DNA of 64,000 nucleotides from Pseudomonas syringae (GTDB lineage Bacteria; Pseudomonadota; Gammaproteobacteria; Pseudomonadales; Pseudomonadaceae): contig NZ_JPQU01000015.1 of the NCBI RefSeq assembly GCF_000737245.1, forward strand, positions 1 through 64,000, read 5' to 3'. The stretch's first letter is position 1. Each line of letters opens with the position of its first letter. A model generated the notes under the pieces. The model was not told where the DNA came from. It worked only from the letters and a program-made list of their open reading frames with translations, and ran no database searches. Below, piece by piece: positions 18,016-26,854 of the stretch. The position numbers and the translations under genes were made by a program.

Positions 18016-19982
18016 ACGGCAGCCTCCAGGCCCAAGGCATCACGCACCTTGCTTTTGACCTTGACCCGATAACGCTTGTCCAGCGCCGCCAGCACACCGC
18101 CAAGCGCAGTGATCAAGCCGCCGAACCAGATCCAGCGAACGAAGGGTTTGACGTGGACGCGCACCGCCCAGGCACCGTTGCCCAGGGGTTCACCCAGCGC
18201 GACATACAAATCACGGGTGAAACCGGCGTCGATACCCGCTTCGGTCATCATCGATTGCTGCACGGTGTACAGGCGTTTTTCCGGGTGCAGGATGGTCACT
18301 TGTTTGCCGTCTTCCAGAACGCGAACGGTGCCGCGATCAGAGGTAAAGTTCGGCCCCTGATAATGCTGCGCGCCTTCGAAAACGAACATGTAGCCGCCCA
18401 GCTCCATGGATTCGCCGGGGGCCAGACGCAGATCGCGCTCGGCGCTGTTCTGGCTGGACAACACCACACCCAGTGCGCAGACGGCTATGCCGATATGCGC
18501 CAGCTGCATGCCCCAGTAACTGCGGGTCATGCTTCGAGAACCCTTGATCAGGCCTTTGTGGCGTGTCTTGTCCAGCAAATCGCGAACGCCGGCCAGCAAC
18601 ACCCAGGCTGCCAGCATGAAGGTAGCCATGACTGCCCAATGGAAATCATTCATCGCCAGCCCGGCAACGACCGCCAGGACCGCACTGCCGATCAGCACCG
18701 GGGCAAGCATACCCGCCAGCCACTTCACGGGAGTGTCTTTCCAGCGCACCAGCACGCCAACGGCCATGACCGCCATGAGCAACGCCATCAAGGGCACGAA
18801 CATGGCATTGAAGTACGGCGGGCCGACCGACATCTTCGCCCCGCTGAGGGCATCCAGCACCAGCGGATACAAGGTGCCCAGCAGGATCATCGAAGCCGCC
18901 ACCACCAGCACCAGGTTGTTACCCAGCAGCAGGGTTTCACGAGACCACAAACCGAAGCCGACATGGCTCTTCACCACCGGCGCACGGAAGGCGAACAGGG
19001 TCAGGGAACCGCCGACCACGAACAGCAGAAAAATAAGGATGAACACGCCGCGCTCTGGATCGGAAGCGAACGCATGCACCGAAGTCAGCACGCCGGAACG
19101 CACCAGGAATGTACCCAGCAGGCTCAGGGAAAATGCGGCGATAGCCAGCAGCACTGTCCAGCTTTTGAACACGCCGCGTTTTTCGGTGACCGCCAGTGAG
19201 TGAATCAGCGCAGTGCCTACCAGCCATGGCATGAAGGATGCGTTTTCCACCGGGTCCCAGAACCACCAGCCGCCCCAGCCAAGCTCGTAATAGGCCCACC
19301 ATGAGCCCAACGTGATGCCGACACCGAGAAACGCCCAGGCTGCGATGGTCCATGGACGCGACCAGCGTGCCCAAGCTGCATCAAGGCGCCCGCCCAACAG
19401 CGCCGCGATGGCAAAGGCGAAGGCTACCGAGAAGCCGACATAGCCCATGTACAGCATCGGCGGATGGACGATCAGACCGATGTCCTGCAACAGCGGATTG
19501 AGATCACGGCCGTTGGCGGGCACTTGGGGGAGAATGCGCGAGAACGGGTTGGACGTGAGGATCAGGAACAGCAAGAAGCCGACGCTGATCATGCCCATCA
19601 CCGCCAGTACCCGGGCCAACATCACCTGGGGTAACTGCCGGGAAAAAATTGATACGGCGAAGGTCCAGGCGCCAAGAATCAAGGCCCAGAGCAGCAGCGA
19701 GCCTTCATGAGCACCCCATACCGCGCTGAACTTGTAATACCAGGGCAACGCACTGTTTGAGTTTCCGGCGACGTAGGCCACGGAAAAGTCGTCAGTCATG
19801 AAGGCGTAAGTCAGGCAGCCAAAGGCAAAAATCAGGAAGCTGAATTGCCCCCAGGCTGCCGGTTGCGCCAAGCCCATCCACATCCTGTCGCCACGCCAGG
19901 CGCCGACCAAGGGGACGGAGGCCTGCACGACAGCGAAGCACAGGGCCAGAATCATGGCCAGATGGCCGAGTTCAGGAATCAT
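18012..19982 (-). CDS. ccmF: Heme lyase CcmF
   Basis: The 656-residue polytopic protein is CcmF, the cytochrome c heme lyase subunit. About 14-15 hydrophobic segments are visible. The tryptophan-rich motif GWGGWWFWDPVENASFMPWL, which contacts heme on the periplasmic side, is intact, as are several conserved histidines (including HPPMLYMGYVG). It takes heme from holo-CcmE and, with CcmH/CcmI, attaches it to apocytochrome c. Length is normal. It lies between ccmE (3-bp gap) and ccmG (4-bp overlap). Confidence 0.95.
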   Translation of the reverse strand: MIPELGHLAMILALCFAVVQASVPLVGAWRGDRMWMGLAQPAAWGQFSFLIFAFGCLTYAFMTDDFSVAYVAGNSNSALPWYYKFSAVWGAHEGSLLLWALILGAWTFAVSIFSRQLPQVMLARVLAVMGMISVGFLLFLILTSNPFSRILPQVPANGRDLNPLLQDIGLIVHPPMLYMGYVGFSVAFAFAIAALLGGRLDAAWARWSRPWTIAAWAFLGVGITLGSWWAYYELGWGGWWFWDPVENASFMPWLVGTALIHSLAVTEKRGVFKSWTVLLAIAAFSLSLLGTFLVRSGVLTSVHAFASDPERGVFILIFLLFVVGGSLTLFAFRAPVVKSHVGFGLWSRETLLLGNNLVLVVAASMILLGTLYPLVLDALSGAKMSVGPPYFNAMFVPLMALLMAVMAVGVLVRWKDTPVKWLAGMLAPVLIGSAVLAVVAGLAMNDFHWAVMATFMLAAWVLLAGVRDLLDKTRHKGLIKGSRSMTRSYWGMQLAHIGIAVCALGVVLSSQNSAERDLRLAPGESMELGGYMFVFEGAQHYQGPNFTSDRGTVRVLEDGKQVTILHPEKRLYTVQQSMMTEAGIDAGFTRDLYVALGEPLGNGAWAVRVHVKPFVRWIWFGGLITALGGVLAALDKRYRVKVKSKVRDALGLEAAV

Positions 19983-19985
19983 GGT

Positions 19986-20453
19986 TCAACCTTGCTTCGA
20001 GGGTGTTGAGGAAGGAGCCGGCGCGGCCTGACCACTTTCCTTGAGCGCCTTGGTGACTTCCGGCGGCATGTATTTTTCATCGTGCTTGGCCAGCACTTCA
20101 TCGGCGACCACTACGCCGTCGGCGTTGAGCTTGCCGAGGGCGACGATGCCCTGCCCTTCGCGAAACAGGTCCGGGAGGATGCCGCGGTAGGTGATGGTCA
20201 CGGACTTGTTGAAATCGGTGACGATGAATTTCACATCCAGAGAATCCGCCGAGCGCTGCAATGAGCCTTTCTCCACCATGCCACCGGCACGAATACGTGT
20301 GTCATGGGGCGCTTCGCCGCTGGCGATCTGGGTTGGGGTGTAAAACAGATTGATGTTTTCTTTGAGGGCGCTCAAGGCCAGAGTCACGGCGATGCTGACA
20401 CCAGCGAGAATCGCCACGATGATCAACAGACGCTTCTTACGCAGCGGATTCAC
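19986..20453 (-). CDS. ccmE: Heme chaperone CcmE
   Basis: The 155-residue protein has an N-terminal membrane anchor (about 8-30) and an OB-fold periplasmic domain. The motif [12 protein letters not shown] places the heme-binding histidine at 124 and the conserved tyrosine at 128. It binds heme covalently after transfer by CcmC and hands it to CcmF. A Pro/Ser/Ala tail ends the protein. The start overlaps the ccmD stop by 4 bp. Confidence 0.94.
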   Translation of the reverse strand: MNPLRKKRLLIIVAILAGVSIAVTLALSALKENINLFYTPTQIASGEAPHDTRIRAGGMVEKGSLQRSADSLDVKFIVTDFNKSVTITYRGILPDLFREGQGIVALGKLNADGVVVADEVLAKHDEKYMPPEVTKALKESGQAAPAPSSTPSKQG

Positions 20454-20626
20454 TTCTGGTTCTCCCAGCGCAGGCGTCGCGCCTCTTGTTGCAGGTAACG
20501 CCTGCGCGCCAGCAAAGGCAGCGCAACATTGATGGCCAGGCCCAGAAAACAGATCCCATAGGCCGACCAGACGAACAGGCCATGATGCCCCATGGCCAGA
20601 AAATCGCTGAATGAATCAAATTTCAC
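20450..20626 (-). CDS. ccmD: Heme exporter protein CcmD
   Basis: This 58-residue protein has one membrane helix (about 12-40) and a basic tail ([19 protein letters not shown]), the usual form of CcmD, which helps holo-CcmE leave the CcmABC complex. A longer frame is open, but the GTG at 20626 overlaps the ccmC stop by 4 bp and has a GGAGAAC ribosome site, so it is preferred. Confidence 0.9.
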   Translation of the reverse strand: MKFDSFSDFLAMGHHGLFVWSAYGICFLGLAINVALPLLARRRYLQQEARRLRWENQK

Positions 20627-21435
20627 TGTACGTTCTCCTTCGCGGGCACCTGACCGAGGCTTTTCAGCACTTCGGCCTTGACCCAACTGGCCCGTGCCTC
20701 ACGCTTGAGTACTTCCAGACGCATGCGCAGCAGCAACACCGCGCCAAAGAAGCAGTAGAAACCCAGCACCGTGAACAGCAACGGCAGCCACATTTCAGCG
20801 GGCATGGCCGGTTTCTCGGTCAGGCTAAAGGTCGCGCCCTGATGCAGGGTGTTCCACCACTCCACCGAGTACTTGATGATCGGGATATTGATCACACCAA
20901 CGATAGCCAATACCGCGCAGGCCTTGGCGGCGCTGTCGCGATTGCTGATGGCGTTGCCCAGAGCGATCAGACCGAAATACAGAAACAGCAGGATCAGCAT
21001 CGACGTCAGCCGCGCATCCCAGACCCACCACGAACCCCAGGTGGGTTTGCCCCAGATGGCACCGCTGATCAAGGCAATCGCGGTCATCCAGGCACCGATG
21101 GGCGCGGCGCTTTGCAGGGCGACATCGGCCAGTTTCATTTTCCACACCAGGCCGACCACCCCACAGACCGCCAGCATCACGTAGCAGGACTGGGCGAGCA
21201 TGGCGGCTGGCACATGGATATAAATGATCCGGAAGCTGTTGCCTTGCTGATAGTCCGGCGGCGCGAACGCCAGGCCCCAGACCACGCCGATGCCGATCAG
21301 CAAGACGGCCGCGATACTCAGCCATGGCAACAAGCGCCCGCTGATACCGTAAAACCATTTGGGTGAGCCAAGCTTGTGGAACCAGGCCCAACTCACCCCG
21401 CGTTTAGCGTTGTCTTTCATCACGCTGCCTTTCAT
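20623..21435 (-). CDS. ccmC: Heme-handling membrane protein CcmC
   Basis: The protein (270 residues from this start) is CcmC, with six membrane helices and the tryptophan-rich motif [14 protein letters not shown] that presents heme to CcmE. Conserved histidines are seen in YIHVPAAM and near NTLHQGA. Two starts are equally credible, the ATG at 21435 and the ATG at 21420, because an AAGGCAGC-TGATGAA block carrying ribosome site and start is duplicated in tandem. The first is listed. It is 68 bp beyond ccmB, the largest gap in the operon. Confidence 0.92.
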   Translation of the reverse strand: MKGSVMKDNAKRGVSWAWFHKLGSPKWFYGISGRLLPWLSIAAVLLIGIGVVWGLAFAPPDYQQGNSFRIIYIHVPAAMLAQSCYVMLAVCGVVGLVWKMKLADVALQSAAPIGAWMTAIALISGAIWGKPTWGSWWVWDARLTSMLILLFLYFGLIALGNAISNRDSAAKACAVLAIVGVINIPIIKYSVEWWNTLHQGATFSLTEKPAMPAEMWLPLLFTVLGFYCFFGAVLLLRMRLEVLKREARASWVKAEVLKSLGQVPAKENVQ

Positions 21436-21506
21436 CAAGCTGCCTTCTCACGGTGTAGCTCGGGTTTTGCCGCTGAGTGATCACAGTCAGTCGGACAGAA
21501 CCTCAT

Positions 21507-22178
21507 TTATTCGCCGACGCTGATCTTCAGGCCAGCTGCTATGGCAAAGGGTGTCAGGGTGACCGCAAGGGCGGTCAGGCTACCGAGCCAGAGCAAGTAG
21601 CCGGTGGCGGGCATGCCTTGCAGTGCTGCCTGCAACGCGCCACTGCCAAGGATCAATACCGGGATATACAACGGCAGGATCAACAAGGCCAGCAGCAAAC
21701 CACCACGCTTCAAACCGACGGTCAATGCCGCGCCGACCGCGCCAAGCAGGCTCAATATCGGCGTACCCAGCAGCAAGGACAACAACAGCACGGGCAAGCA
21801 ATGGCTCGGCAAACCGAGCATCAAGGCCAGAAGCGGCGCCAACAATACCAGTGCCAGTCCGGAAAAAGCCCAATGTGCCAGCACTTTGGCCAAAACCAGC
21901 AACGACAGCGGATGGGCTGACAATACCCACTGCTCCAGCGAGCCATCTTCGAAATCGCTGCGAAACAGGCCGTCGAGGGAGAGCAGGACCGACAACAAGG
22001 CTGCTACCCAGACTAACCCCGGCGACAGGGTTTGCAATAACTGCATCTCGGGGCCGACCGCCAGCGGGAACAGCGCGATGACGATCGCGAAGAACACCAG
22101 TGGGTTGGCCAGCTCCGCCGGACGCCGGAATAAAAGACGAGCCTCGCGGGCGACGAGCAGGGTAAACACATGACTCAT
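21507..22178 (-). CDS. ccmB: Heme exporter permease CcmB
   Basis: The 223-residue protein is the membrane subunit of the CcmAB ABC transporter, with about six hydrophobic segments and the family stretch [20 protein letters not shown]. With CcmA it uses ATP to release holo-CcmE from CcmCD. The ATG at 22178 overlaps the ccmA stop as ATGA, which makes it preferable to the frame opening at 22187. Confidence 0.93.
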   Translation of the reverse strand: MSHVFTLLVAREARLLFRRPAELANPLVFFAIVIALFPLAVGPEMQLLQTLSPGLVWVAALLSVLLSLDGLFRSDFEDGSLEQWVLSAHPLSLLVLAKVLAHWAFSGLALVLLAPLLALMLGLPSHCLPVLLLSLLLGTPILSLLGAVGAALTVGLKRGGLLLALLILPLYIPVLILGSGALQAALQGMPATGYLLWLGSLTALAVTLTPFAIAAGLKISVGE

Positions 22179-22816
22179 ACGGCCCATTGCCCCAGATCAA
22201 TATCGCGATAACCGGCCGGTGTGCGGCTCAGGGTGTGGTGGGTGGTCAATACGATCATGCCACCCCGTTCGCAATGCTCCGCCAGATGAGACTCCAGCTG
22301 CGCGACGCCTTGCTTGTCCAGCGCCGTAAAGGGTTCATCGAGAATCCAGATCGGCGGGCTGTCCAGATACAACCGCGCCAAAGCGACCCTTCGTTGTTGC
22401 CCGGCCGACAACGTGTGGCACGGCACATCTTCAAAGCCGCGCAGGCCAACAGCTTGCAGGGCCTGCCAGATCGCCGAGGATTCAGCCGGACGGTGCAGCG
22501 CACACAGCCATGTGAGGTTTTCCAGGGGTGTCAGCAGGTCCTTGATGCCAGCGGCATGACCGATCCAGAGCAGATTGCGGGCAAGCTCCACCCGTTGTTC
22601 GCTCAGGGGCTGGCCGTTGATCAGCACCTGTCCGGCCGTGGGCTGCATGAGGCCCGACAACAAGCGCAACAGGCTGGTTTTACCGCTCCCGTTGGGCCCG
22701 CTGATCTGCAGCATGTCACCGGCGTGCAATTGCAGGTCGAGATGTTCGAAGAGCATCCGCCAATCGCGCTCGCACGCCAGGCCATCGGCTTGCAGAAGAG
22801 GTGTAGAACGAGTCAT
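22175..22816 (-). CDS. ccmA: ABC transporter ATPase CcmA
   Basis: The 213-residue ATPase has Walker [15 protein letters not shown] (about 40-53), the signature [14 protein letters not shown] and Walker [12 protein letters not shown], with a switch histidine in TTHH. It is the first gene of the ccm operon (ccmABCDEFGHI plus a lipoprotein gene). The 187 bp upstream, shared with the divergent FliK-like gene, should hold the operon promoter. Confidence 0.94.
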   Translation of the reverse strand: MTRSTPLLQADGLACERDWRMLFEHLDLQLHAGDMLQISGPNGSGKTSLLRLLSGLMQPTAGQVLINGQPLSEQRVELARNLLWIGHAAGIKDLLTPLENLTWLCALHRPAESSAIWQALQAVGLRGFEDVPCHTLSAGQQRRVALARLYLDSPPIWILDEPFTALDKQGVAQLESHLAEHCERGGMIVLTTHHTLSRTPAGYRDIDLGQWAV

Positions 22817-22949
22817 CCAGGGTTCCCAGTCGCATCAGAACACAGCCAACGAGGCATGGTCTGAAGAAATGGCAGTTCAAGTCAGCTTTAAAACAGCCGT
22901 TATATGGGTGCAACTTCACTGCTTTTATGGCCCCCTATGACGGGGCGGC

Positions 22950-22975
22950 ATTATACATGTCATGTCCCGCTGCAA
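22950..22975 (-). promoter_or_regulatory. Possible -10 element of the ccm operon
   Basis: Read on the minus strand, TATAAT lies at 22955-22950, about 134 bp before ccmA. The best -35 candidate (TTGCAG near 22975) is spaced only about 14 bp away, so only the -10 match is strong. Confidence 0.35.
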
Positions 22976-23003
22976 GAGGGCATTTTCAACAGGTCGCGAT
23001 TCC

Positions 23004-24644
23004 ATGACAGGTGACATCACCAACCTTCAACCGGTTGCCAATTCCGCAGCGCTGGCCCGAGTCGGGGTTTCCCCGGCGCAGGTGCTCAAAATGCTGCAAG
23101 CGGTGGACAACCTCGTGCCCCCCGGTGAAACCGTGGAAGCCGAGGTGGTCAGCCTCAAGCAGTTGCAGCAAAACTTTCAGTTGTTGATCAAGCTTGCCCT
23201 GAGCAATGGCGGCCAGACCAGCATCAACGTGACCACTCCCCTGCCCCTCACGCCGGGCACCACGGTGATGGTGTCGCAAGCATCGCCCAATACGCTGACC
23301 ATGAGCCTGCAGCAGATCAATGCGGCGTTGAATAACGTGCAAACCAGCATCGACACGGAACAATTACCGGTTGGCACGATGCTGCAAGGGCGAGTATTGA
23401 CCTCACAAGTGGTGGCCGATGTTCTGGATCAACTGACGGGTAAAGCCGCCTCGCAACCAGGCACAGGGGCAGGACAGCCGGCAGCACAACCAGCGCTCTA
23501 CCGCTCGATCGTGATCCTGCTCAATACCGCGCTGGTCGGCACCAGCCTGACCATCGAAAGCCCGCAGCCGCTGAGCCCTGGCGCTCTACTCAGTGCCCAG
23601 GTGCAAGGCAAACAGGCGCTGAACTTCGTACCGCTGCCGAACAACCTGGACCAGTTGGCGGTTACCCAACAACTGACGACTCAGCAAAACCGTCAGGGCT
23701 CACTGGATGTGCTGATCAACGCCCTGCGCAATCTGCCCCAGAGCAGCCCGACGATTCCTGCGCCCTTGCAAGCCAGCATCAACCAGTTACTGGCAGACCT
23801 GCCCGACATCGCACAAATGACAACAGCTCGAGGAGTCGCCCAAGCGATCAACGGCAGCGGCCTGTTCCTGGAATCCAGGCTATTGACCGGCTTCAACCCG
23901 GCCACGATGCCCGACCTGAAAGCCAATCTGCTGCAAGTCATCGCGCAGCTGTTGCCGGGCTTGCCAACCAGCGCGAGTTACAACGCTGCGGCGGCCTCCA
24001 ACATGCTGACCCGCACCATGCCCGGAGTTTTGCGCAGTGCGCTAGGCACGCTGGGACTGGTCGCGCCACCCGCGCTGCCGATCAACTTTCCCCTGCCTTC
24101 GCGCTCGGTGAAAGGCGGCGGCAAGGACGACGATCTGGAAATCCTGCTCAAGCTGGCAGCCGGTGCTATCTCCCGCTTGCAAAGCCATCAGCTCGGCAGC
24201 CTGGAACAGACCCGCAGCACGTCCGAAGGCAACCTGCAGACCACCTGGCAACTGGAAATACCGGTGCGTTACGGTCAGGACATCATGCCGCTGCAGGTCA
24301 AGGTGCAGCGCGAGGACACGCCTGAAGAGGACAAGGCTGAAGAAAATAACAGCAGCGAGATCAAAGAGAGCCGAGAGAAATTCTGGAAGATCGAGCTGGC
24401 CTTTGATATGGAGCCGCTGGGTGCCTTGCAGGTCCAGGCCCAGTTGATTCGTGGCAGCCTGTCGAGCCAACTCTGGGCCGAACGCCCGGAGAGCGCCGAG
24501 TTGATCAATCAGGAGCTGGATTACTTGCGCGAGCGACTGGTGGCGTCCGGCCTGGAAGTGGGCGAACTGGCCTGCAACCACGGCGCCCCGCCCCAGGGCA
24601 AGCGCACGACCCTTGAACAACGCTGGATAGACGAGAACGCCTGA
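23004..24644 (+). CDS. Accessory FliK-like hook-length control family protein
   Basis: The 546-residue protein is Gln/Leu/Ala-rich and unstructured-looking over most of its length. It ends in a FliK C-terminal-like domain (about 420-525: WQLEIPVRYGQDIMPLQVKV through LGALQVQAQLIRGSLSSQLW). This is the fold that contacts FlhB in flagellar export switching. The genuine fliK is at 47502-48908, so this is a second family member with unknown role. ATG 23004 follows AGGTCGCGATTCC; the frame is open 14 codons further. It is divergent from ccmA and is coupled to the next gene by a TGATG overlap. Confidence 0.82.
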   Translation: MTGDITNLQPVANSAALARVGVSPAQVLKMLQAVDNLVPPGETVEAEVVSLKQLQQNFQLLIKLALSNGGQTSINVTTPLPLTPGTTVMVSQASPNTLTMSLQQINAALNNVQTSIDTEQLPVGTMLQGRVLTSQVVADVLDQLTGKAASQPGTGAGQPAAQPALYRSIVILLNTALVGTSLTIESPQPLSPGALLSAQVQGKQALNFVPLPNNLDQLAVTQQLTTQQNRQGSLDVLINALRNLPQSSPTIPAPLQASINQLLADLPDIAQMTTARGVAQAINGSGLFLESRLLTGFNPATMPDLKANLLQVIAQLLPGLPTSASYNAAAASNMLTRTMPGVLRSALGTLGLVAPPALPINFPLPSRSVKGGGKDDDLEILLKLAAGAISRLQSHQLGSLEQTRSTSEGNLQTTWQLEIPVRYGQDIMPLQVKVQREDTPEEDKAEENNSSEIKESREKFWKIELAFDMEPLGALQVQAQLIRGSLSSQLWAERPESAELINQELDYLRERLVASGLEVGELACNHGAPPQGKRTTLEQRWIDENA

Positions 24645-24967
24645 TGAGCCAAGCCGAGGAAACACCGCGTCAGGCGATTGCCCTGACCTACGATGGTCAG
24701 CACACACCGACCTTGAGCGCCAAAGGTGACGATCAACTGGCCGAGGCGATTCTAGCGATTGCCCGTGAGTATGAAGTGCCTATCTATGAAAACGCCGAGC
24801 TGGTGAAGCTGCTGGCGAGGATGGAGCTGGGCGATAGCATTCCAGAGCCGCTGTATCGGACGATTGCGGAGATCATTGCGTTTGCCTGGCATTTGAAGGG
24901 CAAGTTTCCGGTGGGTCAGGATCCGGATGCGCCGCCGGTGGAGCGGGATATTACGCCGAAGTGGTAA
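24644..24967 (+). CDS. FlhB C-terminal-domain-like protein
   Basis: The 107-residue protein resembles the cytoplasmic C-terminal domain of FlhB/YscU export-gate proteins without the membrane part (AIALTYDGQHTPTLSAKGDD, VPIYENAELVKLLARMELGDSIP, LYRTIAEIIAFAWHLKG). The NPTH cleavage motif of true FlhB is absent. Proteins of this type (often called FlhX or FhlB) can partly replace the FlhB C-terminal fragment in other bacteria. Its ATG overlaps the FliK-like stop by one base, so both products are made together and may interact. Confidence 0.85.
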   Translation: MSQAEETPRQAIALTYDGQHTPTLSAKGDDQLAEAILAIAREYEVPIYENAELVKLLARMELGDSIPEPLYRTIAEIIAFAWHLKGKFPVGQDPDAPPVERDITPKW

Positions 24968-24994
24968 ATGGGGTAATCATGGGCTCTGACTCCG

Positions 24995-25276
24995 TGTACA
25001 TATCCGTTGCTGCGGTCACGGCCGCTATGGGTTGCGCCCTTACGGCGCCTCACTTTTGAGAAGCGCAAAAGTAAGCAAAACGCTCTTGCCCCACCACTCG
25101 GTCCCTCGCCTAGGCTCGGCATGCCCGCAATCCGACATTGATTCGGCGGGCCGCCGCGAAGGGCCATCCCTGGCCCAGCGCGGCTAAACCGGCATCCATG
25201 CCGGTTTGCCCGCCGCCTCAATGTCGAATTCCGGCCAGCGTGGTTTGACGGGGCGCCCAAGATCAAAAGCAGATCA
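24995..25276 (-). repeat. Structured intergenic repeat, copy 1 (inverted arm)
   Basis: This copy is the inverted counterpart of 25615-25894. Both outer ends read TGTACATATCC(G/A)TTGCTGCGGT inward. It can fold into an outer stem (25132-25150 with 25209-25227, 16 of 19 pairs) enclosing GGGCCA/TGGCCC (25161-25176) and a perfect 10-bp hairpin AAACCGGCAT/ATGCCGGTTT (25186-25207). Nearer the end are GCGCC/GGCGC (25034-25048) and ACTTTTG/CAAAAGT hairpins. Confidence 0.85.
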
Positions 25277-25316
25277 AAAGCCAGATCAAAAGCAGATCAA
25301 AAGCAGATCAAAAGCC
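25260..25316. repeat. Short tandem repeat, five units of AGATCAAAAGC
   Basis: Five head-to-tail units of AGATCAAAAGC(C) (11 or 12 bp) run from 25260 to 25316. The first unit is the edge of structured repeat copy 1, so the array seems to be an expansion of that edge. Copies 2 and 3 have one or two such units in inverse orientation (CTTTTGAT). Confidence 0.9.
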
Positions 25317-25357
25317 GGGACTTATTCTGTAAGCGCTGCATTGACTGCACTGACCTC

Positions 25358-25421
25358 ATCGCGAGCAAGCTCGCTCCTACAGTTCACCGTATTCCCCTGT
25401 AGGAGCGAGCTTGCTCGCGAT
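25358..25421. repeat. REP doublet with perfect 25-bp arms
   Basis: Arms at 25358-25382 (ATCGCGAGCAAGCTCGC...) and 25397-25421 are perfect inverse copies separated by 14 bp. The doublet sits near the middle of the large inverted-repeat structure. Confidence 0.88.
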
Positions 25422-25536
25422 AGCGATGTCATGGTCACCAGGGATGAATCTGGCTTACCGCAATTTTGGACGAGTGCAGATGTGACTCAGCCAGGATCGG
25501 CGGTGAGTCAGAGGATTTGGTTTGTTTTAACCGACG

Positions 25537-25561
25537 CCTCGCGGGCAAGCGCGCTCCTACG
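25537..25561. repeat. REP half-element
   Basis: CTCGCGGGCAAGCGCGCTCC at 25537 is the same arm as at 49-70 and 15314-15336; no inverse partner lies nearby. Confidence 0.6.
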
Positions 25562-25614
25562 TTTGAAATGCGATCCAACCGTAGAACAGGTCGGCTATCA
25601 GGCCGCCTCGTTCG

Positions 25615-25894
25615 CTTTTGATTTTGATCTTAGGCGCCCCGTTAAACCACGCTGGCCGAACGTAGGCCTTGAACCGTGGGCAACCCGGCAGGACGCCGGG
25701 TTAGCCGCGCTGGGCCAAGGATGGCCCTTCGCGGCGGCCCACGGTTCAAGGTCTGCGGGCGGGCACACCGAGCCAAGGCGAGGTGCCGAGTGGTGGGGCA
25801 AGAGCGTTTTGCTTACTTTTGCGCTTTTTTCAAAAGTGAGGCGCCGTAAGGGCGCAACCTGAAGTGGCCGTTACCGCAGCAATGGATATGTACA
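25615..25894 (+). repeat. Structured intergenic repeat, copy 2
   Basis: It runs from TTTTGATTTTGATC to the end ATGGATATGTACA. The outer stem CCTTGAACCGTGGGC (25667-25681) pairs perfectly with GCCCACGGTTCAAGG (25737-25751), although its sequence differs wholly from the stems of the other copies. It encloses AACCCGGC/GCCGGGTT and GGGCCA/TGGCCC. Downstream are ACTTTTG/CAAAAGT (25815-25837) and GCGCC-GTAAG-GGCGC (25841-25855). Confidence 0.85.
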
Positions 25895-25915
25895 CAACCC
25901 CATCACTGCCTCCCC

Positions 25916-26317
25916 TCACCCCTGATTATGCCCATGCAACTTGCTCATCAACTGAGCCTCTGCCTGGGTCAAACCACACGCTTGGGTGAGTTCGTCGACG
26001 CTGGCACCCATGCCGACCAAACGGGCGGCCTGGGCGAAGGACAGGCTGGCGGGGTCTCGCTGCTCAAGGGCAGTGAGTTTGTCAGGCAGCGGAGCAACAA
26101 TCGCCCGCAGTTCATGCAACGCCTCCCCCATCTTGACGGTGCCGTTCTGAAAGTTATCCACCCGCCGAAGCAGCTCGCGGAGCCGCTGATCACGTACCTT
26201 GTCAGCGGCCTCTCGCTCCAGATCCAGCGCTCGCTGGCGCTTGGTATGCGCCAGGAACAGGCCCAGGGTCACCACCCAGGCAACTCCCAGGAAGGCGACT
26301 GCTACCTCAAAAATCAA
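25916..26317 (-). CDS. DUF2802 protein at the end of the chemotaxis cluster
   Basis: The 133-residue protein has one N-terminal membrane helix (about 4-23), a charged coiled-coil-like middle (about 28-85) and a C-terminal helix-turn-helix-like part (AARLVGMGASVDELTQACGL, QAEAQLMSKLHG). It matches DUF2802, a small family found next to cheW in Pseudomonas (PA1465 position). The start is TTG at 26317, directly behind the cheW stop; no better codon is available in frame. Function is unknown. Confidence 0.78.
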   Translation of the reverse strand: MIFEVAVAFLGVAWVVTLGLFLAHTKRQRALDLEREAADKVRDQRLRELLRRVDNFQNGTVKMGEALHELRAIVAPLPDKLTALEQRDPASLSFAQAARLVGMGASVDELTQACGLTQAEAQLMSKLHGHNQG

Positions 26318-26797
26318 TCAGATGTTCTCCAGCTCGGACCACTCTTCTTCAGACATCATTTTGTCCAGCTCGACGAGGATCAACAATTCGCCGTTTTTGT
26401 TGCACACGCCTTGAATGAACTTGGCGGACTCGTCGTTACCAACGTTAGGCGCAGTTTCCACTTCCGACTGACGCAGGTAAACCACTTCAGCAACGCTGTC
26501 GACCAGAATCCCGACCACTTGCTTGTCGGCTTCGATGATGACGATACGCGTGTTATCGCTGACTTCCACCGGGTCCAGACCGAAGCGCTGACGGGTGTCG
26601 ATCACCGTCACGACGTTGCCGCGCAGGTTGATGATCCCCAGCACATAGCTTGGCGCACCCGGGACCGGGGCGATTTCGGTGTAGCGCAGCACTTCCTGAA
26701 CCTGCATCACGTTGATGCCGTAAGACTCGTTATCCAGGCGGAAAGTAACCCACTGCAGAATAGGATCTTCGGAACCTTGTGCGGACGACTTCTTCAT
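26318..26797 (-). CDS. cheW: Chemotaxis coupling protein CheW
   Basis: The 159-residue CheW-fold protein couples chemoreceptors to CheA. Conserved parts are WVTFRLDNESYGINVMQVQEVLR, VLGIINLRGNVVTVIDTRQRFG, GILVDSVAEVV and the end NGELLILVELDKMMS (read with gaps between them). ATG 26797 is preferred because the family begins about 15 residues before the WVTF strand; the frame is open to 26842. It lies 57 bp after the parP stop. Confidence 0.95.
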   Translation of the reverse strand: MKKSSAQGSEDPILQWVTFRLDNESYGINVMQVQEVLRYTEIAPVPGAPSYVLGIINLRGNVVTVIDTRQRFGLDPVEVSDNTRIVIIEADKQVVGILVDSVAEVVYLRQSEVETAPNVGNDESAKFIQGVCNKNGELLILVELDKMMSEEEWSELENI

Positions 26798-26854
26798 AAC
26801 CCCAACCCCTCGCGTGTGTGCTGTGCAGGGGGCGTGTTCCACGCCCCCTCATGA

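Larger units (their letters stand above)
24968..25915. other. 948-bp gene-free region packed with repeats
   Basis: No credible gene is seen; frames here carry repeat-encoded low-quality peptides. The region is one composite structure: a structured repeat in minus orientation (24995-25276), a short tandem repeat (25260-25316), a REP doublet (25358-25421), a REP half (25537-25561) and a second structured repeat in plus orientation (25615-25894). Confidence 0.7.

Noticed and set aside
25206..25862. 218-codon plus-strand frame in the repeat region
   Set aside because: It reads through the tandem repeat, REP arms and structured repeats (RSELARDS, SKADQKPDQKQ), so it is not a supported gene.
24968..25915. 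CRISPR array suggested by short repeats
   Set aside because: The AGATCAAAAGC units are directly adjacent without unique spacers, so this is a simple tandem repeat.
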